Assembly (NCBI GenBank): GCA_947492745.1
Contig: CANLOE010000040.1
Location: forward strand, 1-54,726
From: an uncultured Cyclobacteriaceae bacterium
GTDB taxonomy: Bacteria; Bacteroidota; Bacteroidia; Cytophagales; Cyclobacteriaceae
Length of the DNA stretch: 54,726 nt
Direction of reading: 5' to 3'
Of this stretch, positions 17,801 to 24,815 are shown one piece after another; within the stretch, counting starts at the first letter, position 1, and each line of letters starts with the position of its first letter. The position numbers and the translations under genes are program-made. Under the pieces are notes generated by a model that saw nothing but the letters and a program-made list of their open reading frames with translations, ran no database searches and was not told the origin of the DNA.

Positions 17801-18517
17801 GGTACCGGCACCCACATCACGGTTCGATTTCCTAACCGCCTGAGTTACTTTCTGCAAAGGGATACCGTAGGCTTTCATCGCCGCAGGGTCTACATCTATC
17901 TGATATTCCTGCACATGCCCTCCGATAGAGGCGACTTCGGACACACCGTCCACCGCATTCAGCCCATATTTGATCAGGTAATCTTGGACGGTCCTGATTT
18001 CGTGCAGGTCCCAGCCTCCTGTTGGGTTGCCGGTGCTGTCCCTTCCCTCCAAAGTGTACCAATAGACCTGTCCCAATGCCGTCGCATCCGGCCCCAGAGT
18101 AGGATGCGCCTCTTCGGGCAGGGCCCCTGTGGGCAGAGCATTGAGTTTTTCCAGTATGCGTGACCTTGACCAATAAAAATCCACTTCATCCTTAAAGATA
18201 ATGTAAATATTGGATACTCCGAAAATGGAGGAACTCCGGATAGATTTCACTCCCGGTATGCCCAGCAAAGAAGTGGTCAATGGATAAGTAATCTGGTCCT
18301 CCACATCCTGAGGAGACCGGCCTTTCCACTCGGTATAGACGATCTGTTGGTTATCCCCTATATTGGGAATGGCATCCACCGACACAGGGTCGGAAGGAAG
18401 AAAACCGATATCCCATCCAAAAGGAGCTGTAACCAAGCCCCAGCCGATAAAAAGCAATGCAATAATGAATGTTACCAAGGGTTTATCCAAAAAGTAACGA
18501 ATGATGCTGTTCAACAT
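14828..18517 (-). CDS. cusA: CusA/CzcA-type heavy-metal RND efflux pump
   Basis: This inner-membrane proton/metal antiporter of 1229 aa, longer than the usual ~1040, has the RND plan of twelve TM segments and two large periplasmic loops. TM1 lies in LVTFIIALLFIGWG; the porter loop starts with SVDAIPNIGDNQQIVYTEW. TM4 carries the charged relay GTMVDLGIVLVENIL. The second half includes GFVALFGIATDDGVLMGTYL and a Met-containing central region (LIMLQTGMRAPMGIKI) suggesting Cu/Ag rather than Zn/Co. Extra TM-rich sequence around residues 520-640 explains the length. Its last codons come from heptamer array 1. It lies downstream of the HYC-type and HMA-MauE genes and upstream of the channel and adaptor genes. 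Metal choice is inferred. Confidence 0.93.
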   Translation of the reverse strand: MLNSIIRYFLDKPLVTFIIALLFIGWGLVTAPFGWDIGFLPSDPVSVDAIPNIGDNQQIVYTEWKGRSPQDVEDQITYPLTTSLLGIPGVKSIRSSSIFGVSNIYIIFKDEVDFYWSRSRILEKLNALPTGALPEEAHPTLGPDATALGQVYWYTLEGRDSTGNPTGGWDLHEIRTVQDYLIKYGLNAVDGVSEVASIGGHVQEYQIDVDPAAMKAYGIPLQKVTQAVRKSNRDVGAGTIEINRAEYLVRGLGYVKSIEDLEKVVVTVNDNLPIRIKDIGVVSLGPANRRGLLDKEGAEVVGGVVIARFGSNPMAVINNLKEKITEISRGLPKKTLANGIESQLTIVPFYDRTQLIHETLGTLEEALSLEMLITFLVVIVMVFNLRASLLIAGLLPIGVLMVFIAMRYFEVEANIVALSGIAIAIGTMVDLGIVLVENILKHIKEAPIGTALKETVYKASAEVSSAILTTVATTIVSFVPVFTLEAAEGKLFGPLAWTKTFALIAALLVSLLLLPSMARWLFSSKIKKGFLEKLLYGLLVIIGVLVTIWLSHWAGLTLLALGLAGWLPYFGLGRFWFVRNATVVISVFSVTWLMATYWMPLGVGPSTLLNFTFVALLIGLILGFFFLLEHFYTAILGFCLTYKGLFLVLPAILMYLGYSIWQQTGKEFMPSLNEGSFLLMPTSMPHAGMEQNKRVVQQLDMLLANVPEVTLAVGKMGRAETALDPAPISMYENIINYSPEYALNEKGKRQRFQVDDKERFMLTTGDTLSNAKALEAGVSINRLIPDEQGRFFRRWRKHIRSPEDIWKEIVRVTQIPGVTSAPKLQPIETRLIMLQTGMRAPMGIKIYGPDLMTIEAFGRELEILLKEVPSVNSESVFADRIVGKPYIHLSIARDEISRYGLSVEDVQQTIEVAIGGLPLTTIVEGRERFPVRVRYPRELRDNPDALSRILISTSTGAQVPLEDVVDISYVKGPQMIKSENTFPVGYVLLEKKAGYAEVDVVEEAEAFIQSKIDSGKLLVPKGVSYRFSGSYENQVRSEKRLAIIVPMVLVIIFLILYLQFKSITTTLMIFVGIAVAFAGGFILIWLYDQEWFMDVHLYGIHMRELFRIHPINLSVAVWVGFVALFGIATDDGVLMGTYLDNSFKKNTITSLQEVREIVIIAGKRRIKPAVMTSATTIIALLPVLTATGRGADIMIPMALPVFGGMMMASITYFIVPVLYAMREERRWGN

Positions 18518-18639
18518 ATCCTATAGATTGAATCTTTGTGAAAGAAAGAAGAATGCCATTTTAGTATGTCTAGCGACATGACATTTGAGTATCGCTATCC
18601 AGTAAAGGACAATATCAAGCGATTTCTATAGGAATCGTA

Positions 18640-19044
18640 TCAAATAAGGAAGGTCTGAAACAGCACTTGACGGCACTGCCTCGGCAAAGGTGGGGAGATA
18701 TCCACTAAGACCTGATGGGCAGTCACCATCGATGGGCGAAAATCAAAAAAGGTATAAATGAGGGTGAACAAAAAGACAGGACCGATGTCTACTATAGCAC
18801 TATTTGAGCTGTAGTCATCCGCTATGGTCATGAGTAGATACTCATCTTCACAACAGCTTTTTTGTTTGATGATGAGACCTTCGCAAGGTGCTGTACTTTC
18901 TTCCATACCACAAGCGATGTGCGACCTGCCCATCGTTATCTTGCTGTCCACTGCCTGACCGCTACAATAGTGCGTAGCCATTGTAAATCCCATATTTCCC
19001 AATAGGAGGAGTAGACTGAGTGCTATGGTAAGTATTTTATTCAC
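18640..19044 (-). CDS. HYC-type small secreted Cys-rich protein of metal loci
   Basis: A 134-aa protein with an N-terminal signal peptide (about residues 1-22, LTIALSLLLLLGNMGFTMA) followed directly by THYCSGQAVDSK, then CGMEE, PCEG and KSCCEDE. The HYC...CC...PP pattern (PP in ISPPLPRQ) matches a small Bacteroidota family often placed beside copper/heavy-metal efflux genes. The ordered His/Cys set suggests periplasmic metal binding, but no biochemical role is established. It precedes cusA by 122 bp on the same strand and is likely co-transcribed. Confidence 0.65.
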   Translation of the reverse strand: MNKILTIALSLLLLLGNMGFTMATHYCSGQAVDSKITMGRSHIACGMEESTAPCEGLIIKQKSCCEDEYLLMTIADDYSSNSAIVDIGPVFLFTLIYTFFDFRPSMVTAHQVLVDISPPLPRQCRQVLFQTFLI

Positions 19045-19073
19045 TTAATATGCAATGTACGAATTTATACCAT

Positions 19074-19238
19074 ACTTAGAGAATTTTTTAAAATGTATCT
19101 TTTATTTCTTATGTGTTGAAAGGATCTCTGGGGAACGGTCTTCATCCAAGCTTATCGTTTTCTCGCTTAGGCCCATTGTTCATATGCTCGTTCGGCAGAT
19201 GATTATGGGCAAGCTATCTTTATCGACCCGGCCCTATG
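19074..19238. repeat. possible decayed relative of the 224-bp MITE
   Basis: TTTTAAAATGTATCTTTT followed by TTTCTTATGT, and further on GCTATCTTTATCGA, line up in order with parts of the element at 4628-4851, with many differences and no inverted end. Most of the intergenic space between the HYC-type and HMA-MauE genes is this remnant; no gene is seen. Confidence 0.35.
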
Positions 19239-19988
19239 CTACCTGAGCCAAAAAATCATGACCAAGGCCATGGCGACCATCGTCAGGTCCTCTACAATGG
19301 TCACGGTACTCATGGGTAAGTTAAATACATCCCCTAGACAAGCACACTTTATTGCTTTCTTATTCAGATTGCTTTGAATAACCCCGATACTGCTCACTCC
19401 CAGCAAAATGGCCGTGGCTATATTCGTTTCCAAAGGATAAAGTTCGATCAAATACAGTACTCCCAATACAAGCTCTACAAAGGGATAAATCAGTCCCCAC
19501 GGTGCCCATTTGGCGGCAATGATATCGTACATGCGATAAGAAGCGCTAAATCCTTTAAGGTTCAGTAGCTTGAAAAAAGCAAATACCAGAAAAAAACCGG
19601 CCATAAAGTACCTCATCCAGAGCATCCACGAAAATTCACCGAAAGGGTACTGCACCAGCAAGCTTACGCCGGCAATGAAAGTAACAATGAGGATCAGTGG
19701 TCGGTAGGTATGCCAAGACTTTTGCGGTAATGGGGAGACCGCCTTTATCTCCGGGAGTGGGGGAAGTGTGTTTTGCTTCTCCTTTTCCGAGATAGTGTAG
19801 TTGCCGGCCCCCTTCAATGTAGCGTTGACCTCCGCTAAGTTGAGTCGCGATACGGATTGAATCCTAGCTTGGGGATAGCCAAGTTGTACTTCGACAGATT
19901 CCACCTCACCCAACTGTTCGATAGAGTGCTTTACCTTGGATAGGCAGCTTCCACAGGACATCCCCGATATGGCATATTCTTTTGTCAT
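19239..19988 (-). CDS. HMA domain fused to MauE/DoxX-like membrane protein
   Basis: A 249-aa two-part protein. Residues 1-65 are a heavy-metal-associated fold with the metal site MSCGSC (GMSCGSCLSKVKHSIEQLG). After a linker come four to five TM helices (LILIVTFIAGVSLLVQYPFG, RYFMAGFFLVFAFFKLLN, WGLIYPFVELVLGVLYLIEL, ATAILLGVSSIGVIQSNLN). The motif CACLGDVFNLPMSTVTIVED with a CxC resembles MauE-type thiol-redox membrane proteins. A plausible role is membrane metal capture or thiol redox at the head of the efflux locus. It is first in the minus-strand run that leads to the HYC-type gene and cusA. Neither transport nor redox activity is shown by the sequence. Confidence 0.75.
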   Translation of the reverse strand: MTKEYAISGMSCGSCLSKVKHSIEQLGEVESVEVQLGYPQARIQSVSRLNLAEVNATLKGAGNYTISEKEKQNTLPPLPEIKAVSPLPQKSWHTYRPLILIVTFIAGVSLLVQYPFGEFSWMLWMRYFMAGFFLVFAFFKLLNLKGFSASYRMYDIIAAKWAPWGLIYPFVELVLGVLYLIELYPLETNIATAILLGVSSIGVIQSNLNKKAIKCACLGDVFNLPMSTVTIVEDLTMVAMALVMIFWLR

Positions 19989-20024
19989 AGTACAAATATA
20001 GTCAGCCTTTTTTATTTGTGCTTA

Positions 20025-20195
20025 AAACCCGGGTTATGTATTAGAGCTTAGTTATGAGGGTTTAAAAAGCAATACATCAGGGTGTTTTATCGGATTCAGC
20101 ATAGCACCGCTACGGCAAATTCGAAAAACAAACTCAACTCACTGATTTACAGTAATTTAAAGCCTAAGCAGAAGGACCAGTGCATGATCCGGGTT
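20025..20195. repeat. palindromic repeat family 2, copy R6 (empty MITE site)
   Basis: Ends AACCCGGGTTATGTATTAG and CCAGTGCATGATCCGGGTT, 171 bp, with internal CATAGCACCGCTACGG. The MITE target reads TTGCTTTTTAAACCCTC on the complement and is unoccupied. It lies between the divergent metal-efflux and B12 loci. Confidence 0.7.
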
Positions 20196-20383
20196 AAAAG
20201 AACCCACTGGAACATCAATACCATCGGCCCCAGCTAAAAAAAACAGTCCATCAATTCGTGATGTAAAGCAGTACTATCCGTTCAAACCTATAGATACCAT
20301 ATGCTCTCTGCTACGCCAAAGCGTGGACAATGAGCACACATAACAGAAACTAGTTGGATAATCTCTTCAGTAATGACTATGTT

Positions 20384-20426
20384 CGCGAGAAAGTATACCA
20401 TCAAGAATCGTAGGTTCTTTCTCGCG
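20384..20426. promoter_or_regulatory. 10-bp inverted repeat upstream of the cobalamin operon
   Basis: CGCGAGAAAG at 20384-20393 and CTTTCTCGCG at 20417-20426 are a perfect inverted repeat with a 23-nt spacer, about 150 bp before the cbiP start. Candidates are an operator or a leader hairpin. No cobalamin riboswitch signature is visible upstream of cbiP. Confidence 0.35.
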
Positions 20427-20572
20427 GGGTACAGCTACATTGTGCATTGTTAAAGGAATGCGATCCAAGCGCTACTGGACCTATGGCCAGCGGCTATGGC
20501 TTAAGAAAACCGGAATGGATATCAACCATCAACTGTAAAAACGACTTTCTTGGACATAAACTTTTCAGCGAT

Positions 20573-22027
20573 ATGAAACCCATCATGATTGTCGGCACCG
20601 CTTCCGATGTCGGAAAGAGCCTAGTCGTAACGGGCCTATGCCGATGGCTCTTGAACCAAGGGTACCGACCCGCACCTTTCAAAGCGCAGAACATGTCACT
20701 GAACAGTTATGCCACTCCCGATGGACTGGAAATCGGAAGGGCACAGGCCGTACAGGCCGAGGCCTGTAAGATTCCCTGTCGAACGGAAATGAATCCCATA
20801 CTGCTCAAGCCCTCTTCCCTGCACTCTTCACAGATTGTACTCCATGGCAAAGCTATCGGCGACCAAAGTGCCAGAGAATACTTTCTGGGCAACAACAAAG
20901 AAAACCTGTTCCATGAGGCAAAGTCGGCCTTTTCGCGACTGTCAACATCCTATAGCCCCATCGTTATGGAAGGGGCGGGCAGTATCAGTGAGCTCAACCT
21001 AAAACATAGGGATATCGTGAACATGCGCATGGCCCAAGCCGCCGGTGCCTGTGTCTATTTGGTAGCGGACATCGATAAGGGAGGCGTATTTGGTAGTGTA
21101 TACGGTACCATAGCTTTATTGGAAGACTGGGAGAAAACATTGCTGAAAGGCATCATCATCAACAAATTCAGAGGGGACATCACCCTCTTCGATGATGGTC
21201 GTAAGAAGATGGAAGCACTGACCGGATATCCTATACTCGGAGTACTGCCCTATGATGACAGTATTTACCTCGAAGAGGAGGATTCTGTCGCCCTAAAGGA
21301 TAAAAACAGCTCCTGGGAAGCCGGTAAATTCAATATCGCTGTATTGCGCTTCCACTACCTCTCCAATTATACCGACTTCAATGCACTGGAACACCTGCCC
21401 GAGGTCAATGTATATTATACCCGAACTCCCACCGAAATCGAAAAAGCCGATATCATCATCTTGCCCGGCACCAAAAATACCATGGCCGACCTTCGGTCAC
21501 TTCAGGAAGACGGTCTGGACCAACTTATCCAGCAGTGTTTCGCCCATACCAAAATCATAGGTATCTGTGGTGGGTATCAGATGATGGGAAAGCGCATCCA
21601 AGACCCACTTCATGTAGAAGGTGATATCGATTCCATCACGGGCCTCGGTCTATTTGATATAGAAACCACTATGGCCGCCTCCAAGCAGACGGAGCAGTGC
21701 CACTTTCACTATAAAGGAGAAGATACTATATCGACAGGTTATGAAATACATATGGGTGAGACCAGCCTACTGACGGAAAGGCATCTTAATACTATCGATG
21801 GTAGGCCCGAAGGGTATTTGGCTGAAAACGGTTCTTGGGGCACCTATATTCACGGCATCTTTGACAATGCCTCTATTATCAAAGAGGTGCTCGGGGAGCA
21901 CTGTACACTTGACGTTATCACTGACTATAAGCGCATGAAAGAAGAAAACTATGATAAATTGGCCGAGCTGATCTCGGGCAACCTGGATACCGAAGCCATC
22001 TTAAAAGATATAGGAGCTCTATGCTAG
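20573..22027 (+). CDS. cbiP: cobyric acid synthase (CbiP/CobQ)
   Basis: A 484-aa glutamine-dependent amidotransferase that amidates positions b, d, e and g of adenosylcobyrinic a,c-diamide. The N-terminal dethiobiotin-synthetase-like domain has the P-loop GTASDVGKS (residues ~6-14) and QNMSLNSYAT. The C-terminal class-I-like glutaminase domain has GICGGYQMMG (nucleophile Cys) and YIHGIFDN (His). The frame is open back to 20447, but the family N-terminus begins at MKPIMIVGTASDVGKS, so ATG 20573 was chosen. The stop overlaps the next gene by 7 bp. First gene of the plus-strand B12 run. Confidence 0.95.
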   Translation: MKPIMIVGTASDVGKSLVVTGLCRWLLNQGYRPAPFKAQNMSLNSYATPDGLEIGRAQAVQAEACKIPCRTEMNPILLKPSSLHSSQIVLHGKAIGDQSAREYFLGNNKENLFHEAKSAFSRLSTSYSPIVMEGAGSISELNLKHRDIVNMRMAQAAGACVYLVADIDKGGVFGSVYGTIALLEDWEKTLLKGIIINKFRGDITLFDDGRKKMEALTGYPILGVLPYDDSIYLEEEDSVALKDKNSSWEAGKFNIAVLRFHYLSNYTDFNALEHLPEVNVYYTRTPTEIEKADIIILPGTKNTMADLRSLQEDGLDQLIQQCFAHTKIIGICGGYQMMGKRIQDPLHVEGDIDSITGLGLFDIETTMAASKQTEQCHFHYKGEDTISTGYEIHMGETSLLTERHLNTIDGRPEGYLAENGSWGTYIHGIFDNASIIKEVLGEHCTLDVITDYKRMKEENYDKLAELISGNLDTEAILKDIGALC

Positions 22028-23037
22028 AAGGACATGGTGACGATTTGTATCGGTTCAATAGGCCGATAAAGTATAATTTCAGTTCCAATGTGCATTATCA
22101 AGGCACTCCCCGCCCTTTGCTCCACTACCTGAAAGGACAAATCGACTCAGTATCGAATTATCCTTCTCCCGATGCGCGGGAGCTGAGCAGTGCAGCGGGG
22201 GCTTTTCTGGGGCTGGCTACAGCAGAACTGCTCTTTACCAATGGAGCTACGGAAGCTTTCTACCTGATTGCGCAGTGCTTTAAAAAGCAAAGTGCGGCGA
22301 TTGTCGTTCCTGCTTTTTCCGAGTATGAGGACGCCTGTCAGACGCATGAATTGGATATCACATTCCTACCCACAACTTCTTTTTTAGCATATGATTTTAA
22401 GGAGCGTATCGCTTTTTTTGGAAATCCGAACAATCCCGATGGCCTTGTATACCATCCTGACAAAATCAAAGGGCTATTGGAAAAGTTTCCCCGAACTATC
22501 TTTGTCATCGACGAGGCTTATATCGAGTTTACAAACTCCACTCGTTCCTGTATTTCCCTGATCCGCCATTACGAAAACCTGATGATCATCCGTTCGCTGA
22601 CCAAAACCTTTGTTATTCCCGGATTGCGGCTCGGCTATATTGCTTCTTCAGCAGCGAACATCAGGCGACTGATGGTACTGAAAATGCCATGGAGCGTCAA
22701 CACACTGGCCATTCGTGCAGGCCAGTACCTTTTTGGACACTATACAGAACTATTGTTCGACATTGAACCCTTGATGCAGGAGCGATCACAATTACAACAA
22801 TCGTTACGGTCCATCGATGGACTGGAGGTATGGGCTACGGAGACCAGCTACTTTCTCGTCCGCTTGAAAAAGGGAAAAGCAAGCGTGCTGAAAGAGTATC
22901 TCGGAGAGGAACATCGGATACTGATTCGGGATGCTACCAATTTCAGAGGCTTGGACGGTGAGCATATCCGACTCTCGGTACAGTCCGAAAAAGCAAATGC
23001 AGCATTATTGACCGCTCTGGGAAAATGGAAGAGCTAG
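22021..23037 (+). CDS. cobD: threonine-phosphate decarboxylase / CobC-type aminotransferase fold
   Basis: A 338-aa PLP enzyme of fold type I, expected to decarboxylate L-threonine-phosphate to (R)-1-amino-2-propanol phosphate, the linker CbiB attaches to cobyric acid. Motifs: SSNVHYQGTP near the N-terminus, GNPNNPDG (134-141), IDEAYIEF (Asp164), and the PLP lysine in SLTKTFVIPGLRLGY (Lys195). Length is a little shorter than Salmonella CobD. HisC-type aminotransferases share these motifs, but the placement between cbiP and cbiB with overlaps on both sides decides the assignment. Confidence 0.9.
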   Translation: MLEGHGDDLYRFNRPIKYNFSSNVHYQGTPRPLLHYLKGQIDSVSNYPSPDARELSSAAGAFLGLATAELLFTNGATEAFYLIAQCFKKQSAAIVVPAFSEYEDACQTHELDITFLPTTSFLAYDFKERIAFFGNPNNPDGLVYHPDKIKGLLEKFPRTIFVIDEAYIEFTNSTRSCISLIRHYENLMIIRSLTKTFVIPGLRLGYIASSAANIRRLMVLKMPWSVNTLAIRAGQYLFGHYTELLFDIEPLMQERSQLQQSLRSIDGLEVWATETSYFLVRLKKGKASVLKEYLGEEHRILIRDATNFRGLDGEHIRLSVQSEKANAALLTALGKWKS

Positions 23038-23960
23038 CATCACTCGTTTTACTGATAGGCTTTGTAATGGACCTTGTCTTTGGAGACCCCAGAAAACTGC
23101 CCCATTTGATCGTACTGTTCGGCCATCTGATCGGTAGTGGTGAAAAACTACTGAATCACGGGAGACATCCGTTCGCTAAGGGCGGCCTGCTCACTCTGAT
23201 CTTGGTGATCTCTGCATTTATGGTGCCCTATTTTGGTCTACCATATTTACTTCACTGGCATACTTACGCCTACATTAGTGTATCAGCAGTACTTTTATTC
23301 TATTGCTTGGCCAACAGGACGCTGATCAGAGAAGGGCTGGCAGTGTTCAAAAGTTTAGAGGAGGATGGATTAGAGGCGGGTAGAAAAAGGCTGTCTTGGA
23401 TCGTCGGTAGGGAAACCCATCGGCTGGACGAACAACAAATCAAAAAAGCTACCTTCGAGACCATGTCGGAAAATCTCAGTGATGGGGTCATCGCCCCGCT
23501 TTTCTACTTCGCAGTATTGGGGCTTCCAGGTGCCATGGCCTATAAAATGATCAACACACTGGACTCGATGACGGGTTATAAAAGTGAGCGCTACTATTAT
23601 TTTGGGAAGTTTGCGGCCAAGTTGGATGATGTGGCCAATTTCATCCCCGCTAGACTGACGGCCCTGTTGATGTTGGTGGCTTCGGGAAAGCCATCCGGAA
23701 TAAGGTTCGTAGTCAGAGAAGGCAAGAAACACAGTAGTCCCAATGCGGGCTATCCCGAAGCTGCCTTGGCCTATATCCTCTCCTGTAGATTGGGTGGCCC
23801 CAATTTTTACCATGGAACATTGGTCGAAAAGCCTTTTATAGGCCACAATGATAGGCGCATCGATGCAAAGGAGATACATCAGGTGGTACGTCTGAACCTA
23901 TTCGTATCCTTGGGTTTTGTCATCATCATTCTTGTACTATTTTACCTTGCGGGAAACTGA
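23025..23960 (+). CDS. cbiB: adenosylcobinamide-phosphate synthase (CbiB)
   Basis: A 311-aa integral membrane protein that joins aminopropanol phosphate to adenosylcobyric acid. It begins in family style with LIGFVMDLVFGDPRKLPH and then HLIGSGEKLLN. The conserved cytosolic block LSWIVGRETHRLDEQQIKKA, TFETMSENLSDGVIAPLFYF and KMINTLDSMTGYKSERYYYF is present, and a final hydrophobic helix ends at LFYLAGN. It overlaps the preceding gene by 13 bp. Confidence 0.95.
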   Translation: MEELASLVLLIGFVMDLVFGDPRKLPHLIVLFGHLIGSGEKLLNHGRHPFAKGGLLTLILVISAFMVPYFGLPYLLHWHTYAYISVSAVLLFYCLANRTLIREGLAVFKSLEEDGLEAGRKRLSWIVGRETHRLDEQQIKKATFETMSENLSDGVIAPLFYFAVLGLPGAMAYKMINTLDSMTGYKSERYYYFGKFAAKLDDVANFIPARLTALLMLVASGKPSGIRFVVREGKKHSSPNAGYPEAALAYILSCRLGGPNFYHGTLVEKPFIGHNDRRIDAKEIHQVVRLNLFVSLGFVIIILVLFYLAGN

Positions 23961-24498
23961 ACGCTATATCATCACAGGACCTCCGGGTTCGGGCAAAACG
24001 ACGCTCCTCCATGCCCTGAGAGCGTCGGGTTTTACCTGTATCGCCGAATATTCCCGCCAAGTCATCCGGGAAGAACAGAAAAACAAGCTCGATGGAACTC
24101 CTTGGGGCAATCTACAACGCTTTACCCGACGGGTATATGAAAAAACAATGCGTCATATCGAAGATGACCAAGGGCTAACGTTTTACGACCGGGGACTGTT
24201 GGATACCGTCGCTTATCTAAGAGATTCCAAACTATCGGTCCCCTCCTACCTTCGTGGGTTTGATTACCGCTATTATTACCGACCATTGGTCTTTTATGCC
24301 CCACCATGGAAAACCATTTACACTACTGACCCTCAACGACCTGGGAAGTTTGAAGACTATAGGGGGCTAGATATACAATTAAAAAAAGTCTACAAAGAAT
24401 TTGGGTTTCAGCTCGCGGAAATACCCCGGGGCAGTGTGGAAAGTCGATTAAAATTCATTGTCGATCAACTACTAATTCATAAAATCTTGCTAGCTTAG
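23917..24498 (+). CDS. P-loop ATP/GTP-binding protein (AAA_28/NadR-kinase-like) of the B12 cluster
   Basis: A 193-aa soluble P-loop NTPase with Walker A GPPGSGKTTLL, an EYSRQVIREE helix, a Walker-B-like FYDRGLLDTVAYL (D-R as in nucleoside-type kinases) and FEDYRGLDIQLKKVYKEFGF near the C-terminus. The fold resembles small-molecule kinases of the AAA_28/NadR group. No AUG is available: TTG at 23917 gives the longest frame, while TTG at 23947 (LRETERYIITGPPG) would place the P-loop at a more usual distance and overlap cbiB by 14 bp. The gene sits directly after cbiB, and no CobU-type kinase is in the window. A phosphorylation step in nucleotide-loop assembly is possible but unproven. Its stop touches the riboswitch. 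Confidence 0.75.
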   Translation: MSSSFLYYFTLRETERYIITGPPGSGKTTLLHALRASGFTCIAEYSRQVIREEQKNKLDGTPWGNLQRFTRRVYEKTMRHIEDDQGLTFYDRGLLDTVAYLRDSKLSVPSYLRGFDYRYYYRPLVFYAPPWKTIYTTDPQRPGKFEDYRGLDIQLKKVYKEFGFQLAEIPRGSVESRLKFIVDQLLIHKILLA

Positions 24499-24499
24499 C

Positions 24500-24678
24500 G
24501 GTAGATTTTGGTTTCCGGAGTGATTCGGGATTAAAAGGGAATTCAGTGAAAATCTGAAACTGTACCCGCAGCTGTAAGTGCCTATACTGGTTTTCGTATA
24601 TTATCCACTGTTATCGTTCATCGATGATGGGAAGGAGCGAAGATTCGCACGAGTCAGAAGACCTGCCTTTATCTATCC
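24500..24678 (+). promoter_or_regulatory. cobalamin (B12) riboswitch
   Basis: The order of conserved segments is diagnostic: GGTTTCCGGAGTGATTCGGG, then GGGAATTCAGTGAAAATCTG, then ACTGTACCCGCAGCTGTAAG, and the B12 box AGTCAGAAGACCTGCC at 24652-24667. P1 pairs GGTAGAT (24500-24506) with ATCTATCC (24671-24678). It lies about 140 nt before the TonB receptor start and immediately after the NTPase stop, so it is internal to the run of B12 genes. It should lower expression of the receptor and downstream genes when adenosylcobalamin is plentiful. Confidence 0.96.
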
Positions 24679-24815
24679 TAAAACAGGCTTTCGGGTTAAA
24701 AGTACTGATCGTATGAGCTTTCTTTCTCCATTTTCGCATTTGAATGCGATGGACTGGATTTCTGATACGGTTCCCTGTACCCGTTCCTGTACTATCAATA
24801 TCCTAAACCGCAGGA

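Noticed and set aside
20447-20572. N-terminal extension of cobyric acid synthase from the ATG at 20447
   Set aside because: The conserved N-terminus with its P-loop begins at 20573; the extension has no family counterpart.
22021-23037. Histidinol-phosphate aminotransferase
   Set aside because: Motifs are shared, but overlap with cbiP and cbiB and absence of histidine genes favour CobD.
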